Assembly: GCF_902489635.1 (NCBI RefSeq)
Contig: NZ_CABUAN010000001.1
Coordinates: 75,504 to 139,503 of the forward strand
DNA: 64,000 nt
Reading direction: 5' to 3'
DNA from: an uncultured Porphyromonas sp.
GTDB taxonomy: Bacteria; Bacteroidota; Bacteroidia; Bacteroidales; Porphyromonadaceae
Within the stretch, counting starts at the first letter, position 1. Each line of letters starts with the position of its first letter. Both the position numbers and the translations under genes were made by a program. Under the pieces are notes generated by a model, which saw only the letters and a list, made by a program, of their open reading frames with translations, was not told the origin of the DNA and did not search any database. Of the stretch, positions 19,319-27,477 are shown piece by piece.

Positions 19319-20410
19319 TTGAGTACACTACTCAACAAGCTACACAGCTGGTACCAAGAGAATCATCGTAAGCTACCCTGGCGAGACATAGACGACCCCT
19401 ATCGTATATGGCTCAGTGAGGTGATCCTACAGCAGACGCGGATAGATCAGGGGACGAGCTACTACTTACGATTTGTCGACCACTACTCCACCGTCTCAGA
19501 CCTCGCAGCTGCACCGCTTGACGAGGTGCTCAAGCTCTGGGAGGGGCTGGGCTACTACAGCCGTGCGCGCAACTTACATCGTGCGGCTCAGATCATCGTT
19601 CAGGAGCTTGGAGGCACCTTCCCGACAGACTATAAGTCAGTGCGAGCTCTCCCTGGCATTGGCGACTACACCGCTGGAGCCGTCCTCTCCTTTGCCTATG
19701 ATCAACCATACCCCGCCGTCGATGGCAACGTGCTACGCGTCCTGAGTAGGCTCTACGCCTCTGAGGAGCCGATAGACACCACACAGGGAAAGAAGTACTA
19801 CACCGCTCTAGCCAAACAATTGGTCGAGAAAGCTCCGCACCCAGGGCTACACAACCAAGCAATGATCGAGCTAGGCGCACTCATCTGCACCCCCCAGCTA
19901 TGCGACTGCAGCCGCTGTCCCGTCCGTAGCGAGTGCCCCTCAGCCGATAGCCCCGAGCGAGCACGCCTGCCTCGCAAAGCACTCAAACTCTCCGTCCAGC
20001 CCCGACACTTAGGTTACCTCTTTGTACTCAAAGGGGGCCCAGACCACTGGCAGACGATCCTCTACCAGCGCCCCACTGGCGATATATGGGCCAAGCTCTA
20101 TCAACCCACACTACTATACGATCAGCCCACAGCTCCGCAAGAGGAGCTACTCCTACAGCCTCTGCCTGAGCCTCCTGCAGCACTAGCGCATTGCCAGCTG
20201 CACCCCTTCAGACGCTATAAGCATCGCCTCACGCACCGACAGCTCTACATCGACTGCTACTACACCATACTCCCTGACAGTAGCACCCCACCGCTGCCCG
20301 ATGGCGGTGTGTGGGTACCGTTACACGATGAGAGCGAGTGGCTGGCACTCCCCATCACGCTCAAGAAAGCACTCCAGCAGCTCACCGACCATATCGAGAC
20401 TGCTGAGTAG
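19319..20410 (+). CDS. mutY: A/G-specific adenine DNA glycosylase
   Basis: Base-excision repair enzyme that removes adenine opposite 8-oxoguanine. 363 residues if the TTG at 19319 is the start; upstream the frame is open into pfkA but the sequence there is just shadow. Catalytic Glu34 in WLSEVILQQT and Asp135 in AVDGNVLRVL are present, with the HhH GIGDYTAGAV between. The 4Fe-4S ligands are the Cys of CTPQLCDCSRCPVRSEC (spacing C-x6-C-x2-C-x5-C). The C-terminal third resembles the NUDIX-like 8-oxoG recognition domain. It follows pfkA by 13 bp. Confidence 0.93.
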   Translation: MSTLLNKLHSWYQENHRKLPWRDIDDPYRIWLSEVILQQTRIDQGTSYYLRFVDHYSTVSDLAAAPLDEVLKLWEGLGYYSRARNLHRAAQIIVQELGGTFPTDYKSVRALPGIGDYTAGAVLSFAYDQPYPAVDGNVLRVLSRLYASEEPIDTTQGKKYYTALAKQLVEKAPHPGLHNQAMIELGALICTPQLCDCSRCPVRSECPSADSPERARLPRKALKLSVQPRHLGYLFVLKGGPDHWQTILYQRPTGDIWAKLYQPTLLYDQPTAPQEELLLQPLPEPPAALAHCQLHPFRRYKHRLTHRQLYIDCYYTILPDSSTPPLPDGGVWVPLHDESEWLALPITLKKALQQLTDHIETAE

Positions 20411-20474
20411 TTCTTAAACTCCGTAAATCTTACGAGTAACGATTTATACGCCCACTCGCTAGCTCTCATCTGCG

Positions 20475-20649
20475 GAGACTGTTGCAAAAGTCAACAGTCT
20501 CACAATCTTGCTTGCAAGATTGTCCTGACTTTGCAGAAAGGATGAAGCGCAAGGCGCTGAGGGTGAGGTCTGAAGGGAGCATACCTCCGTATGTGACCGA
20601 AGCCGAATCCCGAAAGCAACACAGCGATTCGCCTTTATGCAACAGTCTC
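20475..20649 (+). mobile_element. 175-bp MITE, copy 1
   Basis: Begins GAGACTGTTGCAAAAG and ends TTATGCAACAGTCTC, so the outer 12 bases are inverted repeats (GAGACTGTTGCA). The first 27 bases themselves form a hairpin (GAGACTGTTG / CAACAGTCTC). Four copies in this window have exactly 175 bp (20475, 24650, 25851 reversed, 59035). No transposase gene is inside. No clear target duplication was seen. The ends resemble those of IS5-type elements of Bacteroidetes, from memory. Confidence 0.9.
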
Positions 20650-20689
20650 CTGTGAGTCGCTATTGAAGCGTGGGATACTCGTCTATGCA

Positions 20690-20848
20690 GTTTGTATCGT
20701 GCTGTAGTCGTTACACATACGAGTTCCAAAAATAGTTCCCTTCTTGGAACTTTTTAGTTCCAACAGAGGAACTCTTTAGTTCCAACGGAGGAACTCTTCA
20801 ATTCCAAGGGAGGAAAACTAAATTTCCAACGAAGGAAATCTCCCCCCG
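20690..20848 (+). repeat. Palindrome-array element B, copy 1
   Basis: Tandem short palindromes of the form GTTCC-(6 nt)-GGAAC separated by short A/T spacers (for example GTTCCAACGGAGGAAC), ending in TTTCCAACGAAGGAAA. The left flank (GTATCGTGCTGtAGT, then ACGAGTTCCAAAAA) is shared, inverted, with the array at 47917-48222, which shows a defined element and not chance low complexity. Confidence 0.85.
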
Positions 20849-20902
20849 CTCTGGACCATATATTGTTCGCCTATCGTGGGAGAGGCTCTAGCTCCTCAAC
20901 AG

Positions 20903-20946
20903 AAGAGGTGCCCTACAACCAAGTCTTGGTCATAGGGCACCTCTTT
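20903..20946. terminator. Bidirectional hairpin terminator between mutY and rubredoxin
   Basis: GAGGTGCCCTA (from 20905) pairs with TAGGGCACCTC (ending 20943), with AAGA/TCTTT flanks. The stem of 11 perfect pairs in a convergent gap suits a terminator for both strands, especially the minus-strand rubredoxin transcript. Confidence 0.7.
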
Positions 20947-20985
20947 GTTAGTTGTTGTGTCATCTAGTGATGACGTGGCACAGGC

Positions 20986-21150
20986 TTAGTCCTCCATTGG
21001 AGAGAACTGATCCTTAGATACGCCACACAGTGGGCACTCCCAGTCATCGGGCAGATCCTCAAAAGGTGTGCCTGGAGCTATACCGCTATCGGGATCGCCC
21101 TCTGCAGGGTCATATACATGGCCACATACATCGCAAACGTACTTCTTCAT
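20986..21150 (-). CDS. Rubredoxin
   Basis: 54-residue mononuclear iron electron carrier. The two CxxCG knuckles are [12 protein letters not shown] (Cys6, Cys9) and [13 protein letters not shown] (Cys39, Cys42), the complete ligand set, and [19 protein letters not shown] between them is the rubredoxin core. In anaerobic Bacteroidales rubredoxins usually feed electrons to rubrerythrin-type peroxide reductases; no partner is adjacent here. The next gene upstream on the same strand is the small GlsB/YeaQ-like protein, 39 bp away. Confidence 0.95.
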   Translation of the reverse strand: MKKYVCDVCGHVYDPAEGDPDSGIAPGTPFEDLPDDWECPLCGVSKDQFSPMED

Positions 21151-21189
21151 AATTCTTTCTTTGTAATAGAGTGTTAGTATGGTATGGGG

Positions 21190-21441
21190 CTACTTTTTCT
21201 TCTTATTGAATAGCCCTACGACAAATAGGATAACACAAGCTCCTACGACAGCACACACGAGTTGTGCCCACCAGGAGGTTCCTTGAGTTGCCCCGAAGAG
21301 CGAGTAGACCCAGCCTCCGACAACACCACCGAGCATACCGATGATGATGTTCCATAAGAACCCGAGAGACTGTCCACGCATGATCCAACCTGCAATAGCT
21401 CCTGCAGCTAGACCGATTAGTAAACTCCAAAGTAATCCCAT
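21190..21441 (-). CDS. GlsB/YeaQ/YmgE-family small membrane protein
   Basis: 83 residues, nearly all hydrophobic and glycine-rich: WSLLIGLAAGAIAGWIMRG, then NIIIGMLGGVVGGWVYSLFG and a last helix VCAVVGACVILFVVGLF with a basic NKKKK end. This three-helix layout with GxxxG repeats is the transglycosylase-associated (YeaQ/YmgE) family, often stress-induced; biochemical function is unknown. It is probably co-transcribed with rubredoxin. Confidence 0.85.
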   Translation of the reverse strand: MGLLWSLLIGLAAGAIAGWIMRGQSLGFLWNIIIGMLGGVVGGWVYSLFGATQGTSWWAQLVCAVVGACVILFVVGLFNKKKK

Positions 21442-21615
21442 AGTATTCAGTGTTTAATAGTTAGTGTAATGTTGGCTTAACAGCCCTGCGTCAGAGACTT
21501 CTACTTAGACAAGCCTCCTCTTCGGTGACAAAGTTAATCTAATCTTGTGACATAGGCAAACCGTCCAGCCAGCCCAGATTTGGCACAGCTCATTCGCCGA
21601 TTGATAGCTATTCTG

Positions 21616-21623
21616 TACCTTTG
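21616..21623 (+). promoter_or_regulatory. -7 element (TACCTTTG) for bioD
   Basis: TACCTTTG ends 3 bp before an in-frame ATG at 21627. A transcript starting about 7 bp after the motif could not use that ATG, so the second ATG at 21666 is chosen as the bioD start. Confidence 0.6.
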
Positions 21624-21665
21624 TAGATGGAGGAGATTGCCCTCCTCCATTTAGTAGATAATGCT

Positions 21666-22343
21666 ATGAAGAGTAACACACGACAATTACTATCCCCGCC
21701 TGATCGGCTCTACATCTGTGGTATAGACACAGACATAGGCAAGACCTATGGCACGGCCTTCCTCATACGTACGCTCAGAGAGGCTGGTCATACAGCTTGC
21801 ACCTCGATGAAGTTGGTCCAGACGGGATGTCACGAGATCAGTGAAGATATAGAGACCCATCGTCGTCTACTCGGAGAGCCACTCTCGGAGTGGGATCGCC
21901 AGGGGCTCACCTGTCCCTACCTATACAGCTACCCTTGCTCACCACACCTTGCAGCACGTATGGATGGTGGTGAGATAGACCCCAAGCGACTCAACGAAGC
22001 TACCCGCCATCTGCAAGAGCTGGGTGCTAAGCCGCTACTCGTAGAGTGTGCCGGCGGACTGATGGTGCCACTCACCGAGCATCTCCTTACGATAGACTAC
22101 ATAGCGCAGCAAGAGGATCCACAGGTAGCACTCGTCACCAATGGCAAGCTGGGCAGCATCAATCACACGCTGCTCAGTATCGATGCTTGCATGCACCGAG
22201 GCATTGAGGTGCGATACCTTATATATAATGTGTATCCCGAACAGGATACCACAATAGAGCGTGAGACCATCACCTATCTCCAGGGATGGCTCGAGGAGCA
22301 TCTACCCTCTTGCCTCTTTATGAAGATGCCTATAGCTGGCTAG
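21666..22343 (+). CDS. bioD: Dethiobiotin synthetase
   Basis: ATP-dependent carboxylation closing the ureido ring of dethiobiotin, the penultimate step to biotin. 225 residues from ATG 21666. P-loop-like GIDTDIGKT near the N terminus, SMKLVQTG for substrate lysine and VECAGGLMVPL are conserved BioD motifs. VTNGKLGSINHTLLS is the nucleotide-side segment. No other biotin gene is near; it stands alone between the stress protein and rsh, under its own promoter. Confidence 0.9.
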   Translation: MKSNTRQLLSPPDRLYICGIDTDIGKTYGTAFLIRTLREAGHTACTSMKLVQTGCHEISEDIETHRRLLGEPLSEWDRQGLTCPYLYSYPCSPHLAARMDGGEIDPKRLNEATRHLQELGAKPLLVECAGGLMVPLTEHLLTIDYIAQQEDPQVALVTNGKLGSINHTLLSIDACMHRGIEVRYLIYNVYPEQDTTIERETITYLQGWLEEHLPSCLFMKMPIAG

Positions 22344-22388
22344 ATATAACAATAGAGCTACTGTCTAACCTTTTTTGTTCCCCTTACT

Positions 22389-24647
22389 ATGGAAGACATT
22401 TACCCCGTAGATTATAGTAACTCGACACTCTCCGACGAGGAGATGATACAGCGTGAGTACGATGCGCTGATCTATGACTATGAGCACTCAAATCACCGCA
22501 AGAAGGTAGAGGTGATACAACGTGCCTTTACCTTCGCACGGATGGCTCACGAGGGGGTCAGGCGCAAGAGCGGAGAGCCTTACATCATGCACCCGCTCGC
22601 AGTAGCTCGTATCGTGTGCCGTGAGATAGGTCTGGGCTCTACATCCATCGTCTCTACCCTACTCCACGATGTGATCGAGGACACGGAGTACACAGAGGAG
22701 GATATAGAGCAACTCTTCGGGCCCAAGGTGGCACAGATCGTCGTCGGACTGACCAAGATAAGTAGCGAGATACTAGCTGAGCGAAACATAGAGAGCCTAC
22801 AGGCTGAGAACTTTCGCAAGCTGATCCTAACGATGAATGCGGACATTCGCGTGATCCTTATTAAGATTGCCGACCGTCTGCACAATATGCGTACGCTGAG
22901 CTCAATGCCTGAGCATAAGAAGCTCAAGATAACGGGCGAGACTCTCTACATCTATGCTCCGCTGGCTCACCGTCTAGGGCTGTTTGCCATTAAAACGGAA
23001 CTAGAAGAGTTGGTCTTCAAGCATGAGCACCCGAAGGCTTACGAGGATATCTGCAACCAGATTATCGATACGGAGCAGTCTCGTGCTGAGCTCTTTGAAC
23101 TGTTTAGCACACCTATTCACCCACTCCTCAAGGCTCGTGGACTAGACTATGAGATGAAGACCCGTGTCAAGTCTTGCTACTCGATCTGGAAGAAGATGCA
23201 GAAGAAGCAGATCCCCTTTCAGGAGATATACGACCTCTACGCCGTGCGTATCATCTTTGAGGAGACACCTGGACTCAATGTCAAGGAGACTTGCTGGGGC
23301 ATCTACACCGACATCACGAGCCTCTACCGTGTCAACAACGAGCGGACTCGTGACTGGGTCGCACAGCCTAAGAGCAATGGTTACCGAGCACTACACTTTA
23401 CAGTCATGGGCCCCACGGGTAAGTGGATCGAGGTGCAGGTGCGTAGCCGCAAGATGGACGAGATAGACGAGCGGGGACTAGCAGCTCACTGGAAGTATAA
23501 GTCGGACGGTGTGGAGGAGGATCAGGAGATCACCAAGTTCCTCGACCAGATCAGCGAGCTACTGGAAAACCCCGACTCGAGTGCCATGGACTTCCTCGAC
23601 ACGATCAAGCTCAACCTCTACGGAGACGACATCATGGTCTTTACTCCCAAGGGAGACCCCATCACGCTTCCTCACGAGAGCACGCCGCTAGACTTTGCCT
23701 ATGCACTCCACTCGACACTCGGACAGACTTGTATCGGCGCCAAGGTCAATCATAAGCTGGTGCCTCTCAGCCACCCGCTACAGAGTGGTGACCAAGTGGA
23801 GATCATCTCTAGTAACAACCAAAAGCCCTCAGCACTATGGCTCAAGTATGTCAAGACGGCTAAGGCTAAGAGCAAGATCAATGAGTTCCTCCGTACAGAG
23901 CGTCGCAAGCTAATCAGCCAAGGTGAGGAGAGTGTGATCAACTACTTCGAGCAGCACGATCTCTCTGTCGATGCGGGACACATGGATCTCGTAGCATCAC
24001 TCTTTGGCTTTCATAAGCGCGAGGACCTCTTCTACGCTGTTGGCTCTGGCACGGTCAATCTTGTGGACTCACTCTACAAGCGGATCAAGTCGAGCAAGAG
24101 CAATCGCTTCTTCAAGTCGGTCAAGGAGGCACTCATAGGCAAGCAAGAATCCATGCCCAAACCTACAGAGTCCATCTCTCAGATCAGTGAGATAGACTAC
24201 AAGAAGCCTTACCTCCTCCAGAGCGATGCGATCAAGAGCAACTACGTCATGGCAGACGACTGTAATCCGCTGCCAGGAGACGAGGTGGTCGCCTTCGTCA
24301 TAGATAACCAAGTAGTGGTGCACCGACGTACCTGTACCGAGGCTATGCGCCTCAAGAGTAGCACTGGCAATAAGCTTCTCTCGACTATCTGGGGCGATCA
24401 GGGGGATACCCTCTTCACAGGTTCGATCATGATCGAGGGTATCGACTCTAAGGGCATCCTCAACGGGATCGTACAGGTGATCACAGAAGACTTTCTAATC
24501 AATATCGCCTCTGTACAGCTTCAGACGCAAGACGGGATCTTCGGAGGAAAGGTAGGACTAGAGGTGCACTCAGCTGAGCAAGTGGAGCAGCTCTGCGCAG
24601 CACTCAAGCAAGCTCCTGGCATTAGCAACGCTTACCGCGTCTACTGA
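22389..24647 (+). CDS. rsh: Bifunctional (p)ppGpp synthetase/hydrolase (RelA/SpoT homologue)
   Basis: Makes and degrades the alarmone (p)ppGpp. 752 residues, the usual long RSH layout. HD hydrolase domain with STLLHDVIEDT (His93-Asp94) intact; synthetase domain with YDLYAVRIIF, SNGYRALHFTVMG and WIEVQVRS; TGS domain near 400-460 (MVFTPKGDPITLPHESTPLDFAY); helical/CC region; C-terminal ACT domain (TGSIMIEGIDSKGILNGIV). Both hydrolase and synthetase motifs look complete. The gene is followed by two stops in frame (TGA TAG) and then immediately by MITE copy 2. Confidence 0.95.
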   Translation: MEDIYPVDYSNSTLSDEEMIQREYDALIYDYEHSNHRKKVEVIQRAFTFARMAHEGVRRKSGEPYIMHPLAVARIVCREIGLGSTSIVSTLLHDVIEDTEYTEEDIEQLFGPKVAQIVVGLTKISSEILAERNIESLQAENFRKLILTMNADIRVILIKIADRLHNMRTLSSMPEHKKLKITGETLYIYAPLAHRLGLFAIKTELEELVFKHEHPKAYEDICNQIIDTEQSRAELFELFSTPIHPLLKARGLDYEMKTRVKSCYSIWKKMQKKQIPFQEIYDLYAVRIIFEETPGLNVKETCWGIYTDITSLYRVNNERTRDWVAQPKSNGYRALHFTVMGPTGKWIEVQVRSRKMDEIDERGLAAHWKYKSDGVEEDQEITKFLDQISELLENPDSSAMDFLDTIKLNLYGDDIMVFTPKGDPITLPHESTPLDFAYALHSTLGQTCIGAKVNHKLVPLSHPLQSGDQVEIISSNNQKPSALWLKYVKTAKAKSKINEFLRTERRKLISQGEESVINYFEQHDLSVDAGHMDLVASLFGFHKREDLFYAVGSGTVNLVDSLYKRIKSSKSNRFFKSVKEALIGKQESMPKPTESISQISEIDYKKPYLLQSDAIKSNYVMADDCNPLPGDEVVAFVIDNQVVVHRRTCTEAMRLKSSTGNKLLSTIWGDQGDTLFTGSIMIEGIDSKGILNGIVQVITEDFLINIASVQLQTQDGIFGGKVGLEVHSAEQVEQLCAALKQAPGISNAYRVY

Positions 24648-24649
24648 TA

Positions 24650-24824
24650 GAGACTGTTGCAAAAGTCAACAGTCTCACAATCTTGCTTGCAAGATTGTTC
24701 TGACTTTGCAGAAAGGATGAAGCGCAAGGCGCTGAGGGTGAGGTCTGAAGGGAGCATACATCCGTATGTGACCGAAGCCGAATCCCGAAAGCAACACAGC
24801 GATTCGCCTTTATGCAACAGTCTC
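24650..24824 (+). mobile_element. 175-bp MITE, copy 2, inside the tatD 5' region
   Basis: Full-length copy, GAGACTGTTGCA... to ...TGCAACAGTCTC. It lies 2 bp after the rsh stop. Its right end joins directly to tatD codons, and the frame that enters tatD is open across nearly the whole element. See the TatD entry. Confidence 0.92.
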
Positions 24825-25439
24825 GAGTGGAGCGGTGGTGTCGCAATCGAGGAGGGCCAGCTCTACTCAATAGGCTTTCACCCCTGGTCACTGCCTCCAG
24901 AGGGGAGCTTGACACCACTCATTGATCAGATGCAGAGTCGCCTAGCAACTGTTCCACAGATCGTCGCTGTCGGCGAGTGTGGCATCGACAAGGTGCGGAG
25001 CAATGCGACACTCGCAGAGCAACTCGTCTGGCTAGAGGCGCAGATGCGCTTAGCCTGTCAGTTACAGCGCCCGATCCTCCTACACACGGTACGTGCGTGG
25101 GCTGAGATGATTAAAGTGCGTAGTCAGATGGCGCAAGAGTTTGCGCAGCTCCCCCCGATGGTGCTACACGGCTTTCGCGCTAGGGGAGAGGTGGCGCAGA
25201 TGATGCTGAGCAAGGGCTTTGTGCTCTCCTTCGGCCGTCGCTACGATGCTGAGGCTTTGCACTTAGCCTATGAGGCGAAGGCTCTCCTCGTCGAGACCGA
25301 TGAGATCCCCAACGGACTTACGCATCGAAAGGCTATAGAGGCGACCTACGCCCACATCGCCGGGGAGCTAGCTACCACGCCAGAGGCCTTGGTAAGCCGA
25401 GTGGCGGCGACTCCATTCTGGAAGCAGATCGAAAGCTAA
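24717..25439 (+). pseudogene. tatD: TatD-family metal-dependent hydrolase with MITE-encoded N terminus
   Basis: From about 24825 the protein is a TatD-type hydrolase: YSIGFHPWSL, VGECGIDK, RPILLHTVRAW, MVLHGFRARGEV, LSFGRRYD, LLVETDE. It keeps the Glu, two His and final Asp metal ligands. The start of the family, about 40 residues with the first HxH ligand pair, is missing. The MITE supplies the frame instead, with TTG 24657 or ATG 24717 as possible starts (MKRKALRVRSEGS). Nothing but the MITE lies between rsh and the conserved part, so insertion came with loss of the 5' end. A catalytically dead pseudogene is most likely; a short chimeric protein is possible. Confidence 0.8.
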
Positions 25440-25447
25440 GCTCCGCA

Positions 25448-25795
25448 GGGCAAATTCAACGCCGGATCGTTACAATAATTTAGAACCGACTACATATCAA
25501 AACGGAGCTGTGTCGGAGAAAAGTGATTTCCACGTGGATATTTCGAAATATCCACGTGGGGAATTTTTATTTTCCACGTGGGGAAGAAAAAATTCTTCGG
25601 AGGAATCAAATGAAACTTCGGAGGAAATGAATCACGCCCACGTGGAAAATAAAAAATATCCACGTGGAGATTTGAGATTTTCCACGTGGATATTCGAGAA
25701 AGGAGGGAATCGGACAAATCTCTCTGTAAAGATGTGTAAATAGAGATTAGAGGGCAGAGGTTAGAGGGCAGGACTGACACATTATTATATATAGG
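25448..25795 (+). repeat. Palindrome-array element A, copy 2
   Basis: Opposite orientation to copy 1. Contains seven CCACGTGG palindromes (most as TCCACGTGGA or CCCACGTGG), two CTTCGGAGGAAA/T half-units, and ends in GACTGACACATTATTATATA. The two halves are also imperfect inverted copies of each other (TTTTATTTTCCACGTGGGG against CCCACGTGGAAAATAAAA), so the whole could fold as one long hairpin. It starts 8 bp after the tatD stop. Confidence 0.88.
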
Positions 25796-25850
25796 GAGCT
25801 CATCTAAGCCTCGCTTGTTGCTCATGTGTAGCTCCTGACAGAGCGATTAT

Positions 25851-26025
25851 GAGACTATTGCATAAAGGCGAATCGCTGTGTTGCTTTCGGGATTCGGCTT
25901 CGGTCACATACGTAGGTATGCTCCCTTCAGACCTCACCCTCAGCGCCTTGCGCTTCATCCTTTCTGCAAAGTCTAGATAATCTTGCAAGCAAGATTGTGA
26001 GACTGTTGACTTTTGCAACAGTCTC
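25851..26025 (-). mobile_element. 175-bp MITE, copy 3
   Basis: Reversed copy, from GAGACTATTGCA (one mismatch to the other termini) to TGCAACAGTCTC. It abuts element A copy 3, which lacks its own left edge, so the MITE probably inserted into or replaced that edge. Confidence 0.9.
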
Positions 26026-26310
26026 AATAATTTAGAACCGACTACATATCAAAACAGGGCTGTGTCGGGGAAAACTGATTTCCACGTGGATATTTCGAAA
26101 TCTCCACGTGGATATTTTTTATTTCCCAGGTAGGAAATAAAAAATTCCTCGGAGGAATCAAATGAAACTTCGGAGGAAATGAATGACGCCCACGTGGAAA
26201 ATAAAAAATATCCACGTGGAGATTTGAGATTTTCCACGTGGATATTCGAGAAAGGAGGGGATCGGACGAATTTCCCCGTAAAGATATGTTATTAGAGATT
26301 AGAGGTTAGA
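26026..26310 (+). repeat. Palindrome-array element A, copy 3
   Basis: Same orientation as copy 2 and close to it over the core, with one palindrome decayed to TTTCCCAGGTAGGAAA and one spacer changed. Left boundary is cut by MITE copy 3. The right side runs into a TTAGAGA/TTAGAAG heptad run instead of the GACTGACAC edge. Confidence 0.85.
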
Positions 26311-26416
26311 AGTTAGAGATTAGAAGTTAGAGAGACGTGTAACCCTTTGTAGGGGCGCACGGTCGTGCGTCCGTTGTAGAACGGCAAAACAAATAGCCCC
26401 GTAACTTTGACGGGGA

Positions 26417-26590
26417 CGGACGCCCTCCCACTCGACACTCTCGTGCGTCCCTACAGGGTGCAGTAACACCAGCCAACAGCCAACGGCTAACAGCTAACAG
26501 CCAACAGCTAACGGACACAACGGACGCCCTCTCACTAGATACTCTCGTGCGTCCCTACAGGGTGCAGTAACACCAGCTAACAGCCAACAG
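26417..26590 (+). repeat. Two ~70-bp direct repeats with CAGC(C/T)AA heptads between
   Basis: Units at 26417-26484 and 26521-26590 share CGGACGCCCT, TCGTGCGTCCCTACAGGGTG and CAGTAACACCAGC with few mismatches. Between them runs a seven-base repeat (CAGCTAA/CAGCCAA). A related GGGGCGCACGGTCGTGCGTCC-type palindrome lies at about 26352-26372. No coding capacity; origin unknown. Confidence 0.8.
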
Positions 26591-26645
26591 CCTCATACAT
26601 AATGCGTCAGCCCTGGAGCGAGGTCGGGGTGGTTCGTATATTCAT

Positions 26646-27317
26646 TCATGATACTCTATTATCGGCTAACTTTACTATAAGTCCCAAGTGTAGAACTTGA
26701 GAAACCTTATCAAGAAACGCTTTCTTCATTGGGTTGTTGCTATGCGTAATAAGTAGCCAACCACCACCCAAGTCCTTTTGGCTTTTGCCATACTTTTCAT
26801 CCCTTCTGTTAGAGATGACAGGAACCTTGCAGAATTTCAAGTTATAATCCTCCACCACTTTACGAACTTCGGCTACACCAATTTTCTTGACTACTTTCAC
26901 GAGCGTTTCCACAGCGGTCTTTTCTGCTATTTCGGTGCCATCGGGGAAGATGACAGAAAGGTCGCGAGTCGGGCCACGCTCTATCTTATCATCTGTAGCC
27001 TTTTGCTCATGACTGGAGTGTGAAACCTCAGGGTCGAGTACAATTTCTTTGGCATCATCCAGCTCTGCTGTGAAGTTACGCTTACGACTAAGGTGAACAC
27101 TGAGTGGCTGCCCGGGCACATAATCTACCACCAACACCAATTCACGCTGCACTGGTTGCAGTGCTGGTTCAATGGTCTTGGTCAATACGGGAAGAATCTC
27201 TTTCTTGATGATTTCTTCTTCAAGTTCGCTGGCCTTTTGTTCAAGGTCATCGTGTACAGGAAGCCCTTCTTTGCGAAGGGTCTCCATGGCTTTATATAGG
27301 TCGTCTAATCGGCTCAT
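26646..27317 (-). CDS. Unknown 223-residue protein at the end of the defence-like operon
   Basis: Not recognised. Residues 1-60 are charged and helical (LEQKASELEEEIIKKEILPVL), then a strand-rich part (RELVLVVDYVPGQPLSVHLS), an acidic linker near 85-115, and a C-terminal module of about 105 residues: DLSVIFPDGTEIAEKTAVET, KVPVISNRRDEKYG, GGWLLITHSNNPMKKAFLDK, LGLIVKL. The C-terminal module has the look of a conserved domain. No nuclease motif is obvious. It begins 5 bp after the stop of the gene remnant at 27323, so it belonged to the same operon as the helicase and methylase. Base use is A/T-richer than in the flanking core genes. Confidence 0.7.
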   Translation of the reverse strand: MSRLDDLYKAMETLRKEGLPVHDDLEQKASELEEEIIKKEILPVLTKTIEPALQPVQRELVLVVDYVPGQPLSVHLSRKRNFTAELDDAKEIVLDPEVSHSSHEQKATDDKIERGPTRDLSVIFPDGTEIAEKTAVETLVKVVKKIGVAEVRKVVEDYNLKFCKVPVISNRRDEKYGKSQKDLGGGWLLITHSNNPMKKAFLDKVSQVLHLGLIVKLADNRVS

Positions 27318-27322
27318 AATTT

Positions 27323-27450
27323 CTAAAGTTTGTCTTCTTCAATGCGGGAATTAGATAGTTTTCTCACCTCGTCAATCTCTCGGATTAATTCCTCCGAAGA
27401 GGGAAGATAGAGTTGATATTTCGAAGATAGGATGAATTGCGTCCGCAGTG
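27323..27450 (-). pseudogene. C-terminal remnant of a lost gene, perhaps a PD-(D/E)XK (YhcG/DUF1016-like) protein
   Basis: A reading frame different from that of the methylase encodes TLRTQFILSSKYQLYLPSSE, followed by ELIREIDEVRKLSNSRIEED and KL, then TAG. It has no start codon; upstream it stays open only to about 27490. The SKYQLYLPSSEEL block recalls the C-terminal end of YhcG/DUF1016-type PD-(D/E)XK proteins, from memory only. The spacing, 5 bp before the next start, is operon-like. So a whole gene between methylase and the 223-residue protein seems to have been deleted, leaving about 40 codons. Confidence 0.5.
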
Positions 27451-27461
27451 TGGACGCAATT
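27435..27461 (-). other. Perfect hairpin at the methylase/remnant junction
   Basis: AATTGCGTCC and GGACGCAATT form a perfect 10-bp stem around a 7-nt loop, 17 bp after the methylase stop and at the point where the remnant's similarity starts. There is no T-run on either side. It may be a terminator, attenuator or the scar of the deletion. Confidence 0.55.
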
Positions 27462-27477
27462 GGATAAAGTCGATAGA

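Larger units (their letters stand above)
20411..20985. other. Convergent gap between mutY and rubredoxin: MITE, palindrome array, terminator
   Basis: No gene is seen. In order: MITE copy 1, a unique stretch, palindrome array B copy 1, then a long hairpin at about 20903-20946. Described separately below. Confidence 0.8.
25440..26645. other. Repeat-rich gap between tatD and the defence-like operon
   Basis: 1.2 kb with no recognisable gene. In order: element A copy 2, MITE copy 3 (reversed), element A copy 3, a TTAGAGA/TTAGAAG heptad run (about 26290-26335), a GC-rich palindrome, and two direct repeats separated by a CAGCTAA/CAGCCAA run. All listed below. Confidence 0.85.

Noticed and set aside
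25800..26027. Short frame on the minus strand over MITE copy 3
   Set aside because: It is the MITE's open frame, not a host gene; kept only as a property of the element.
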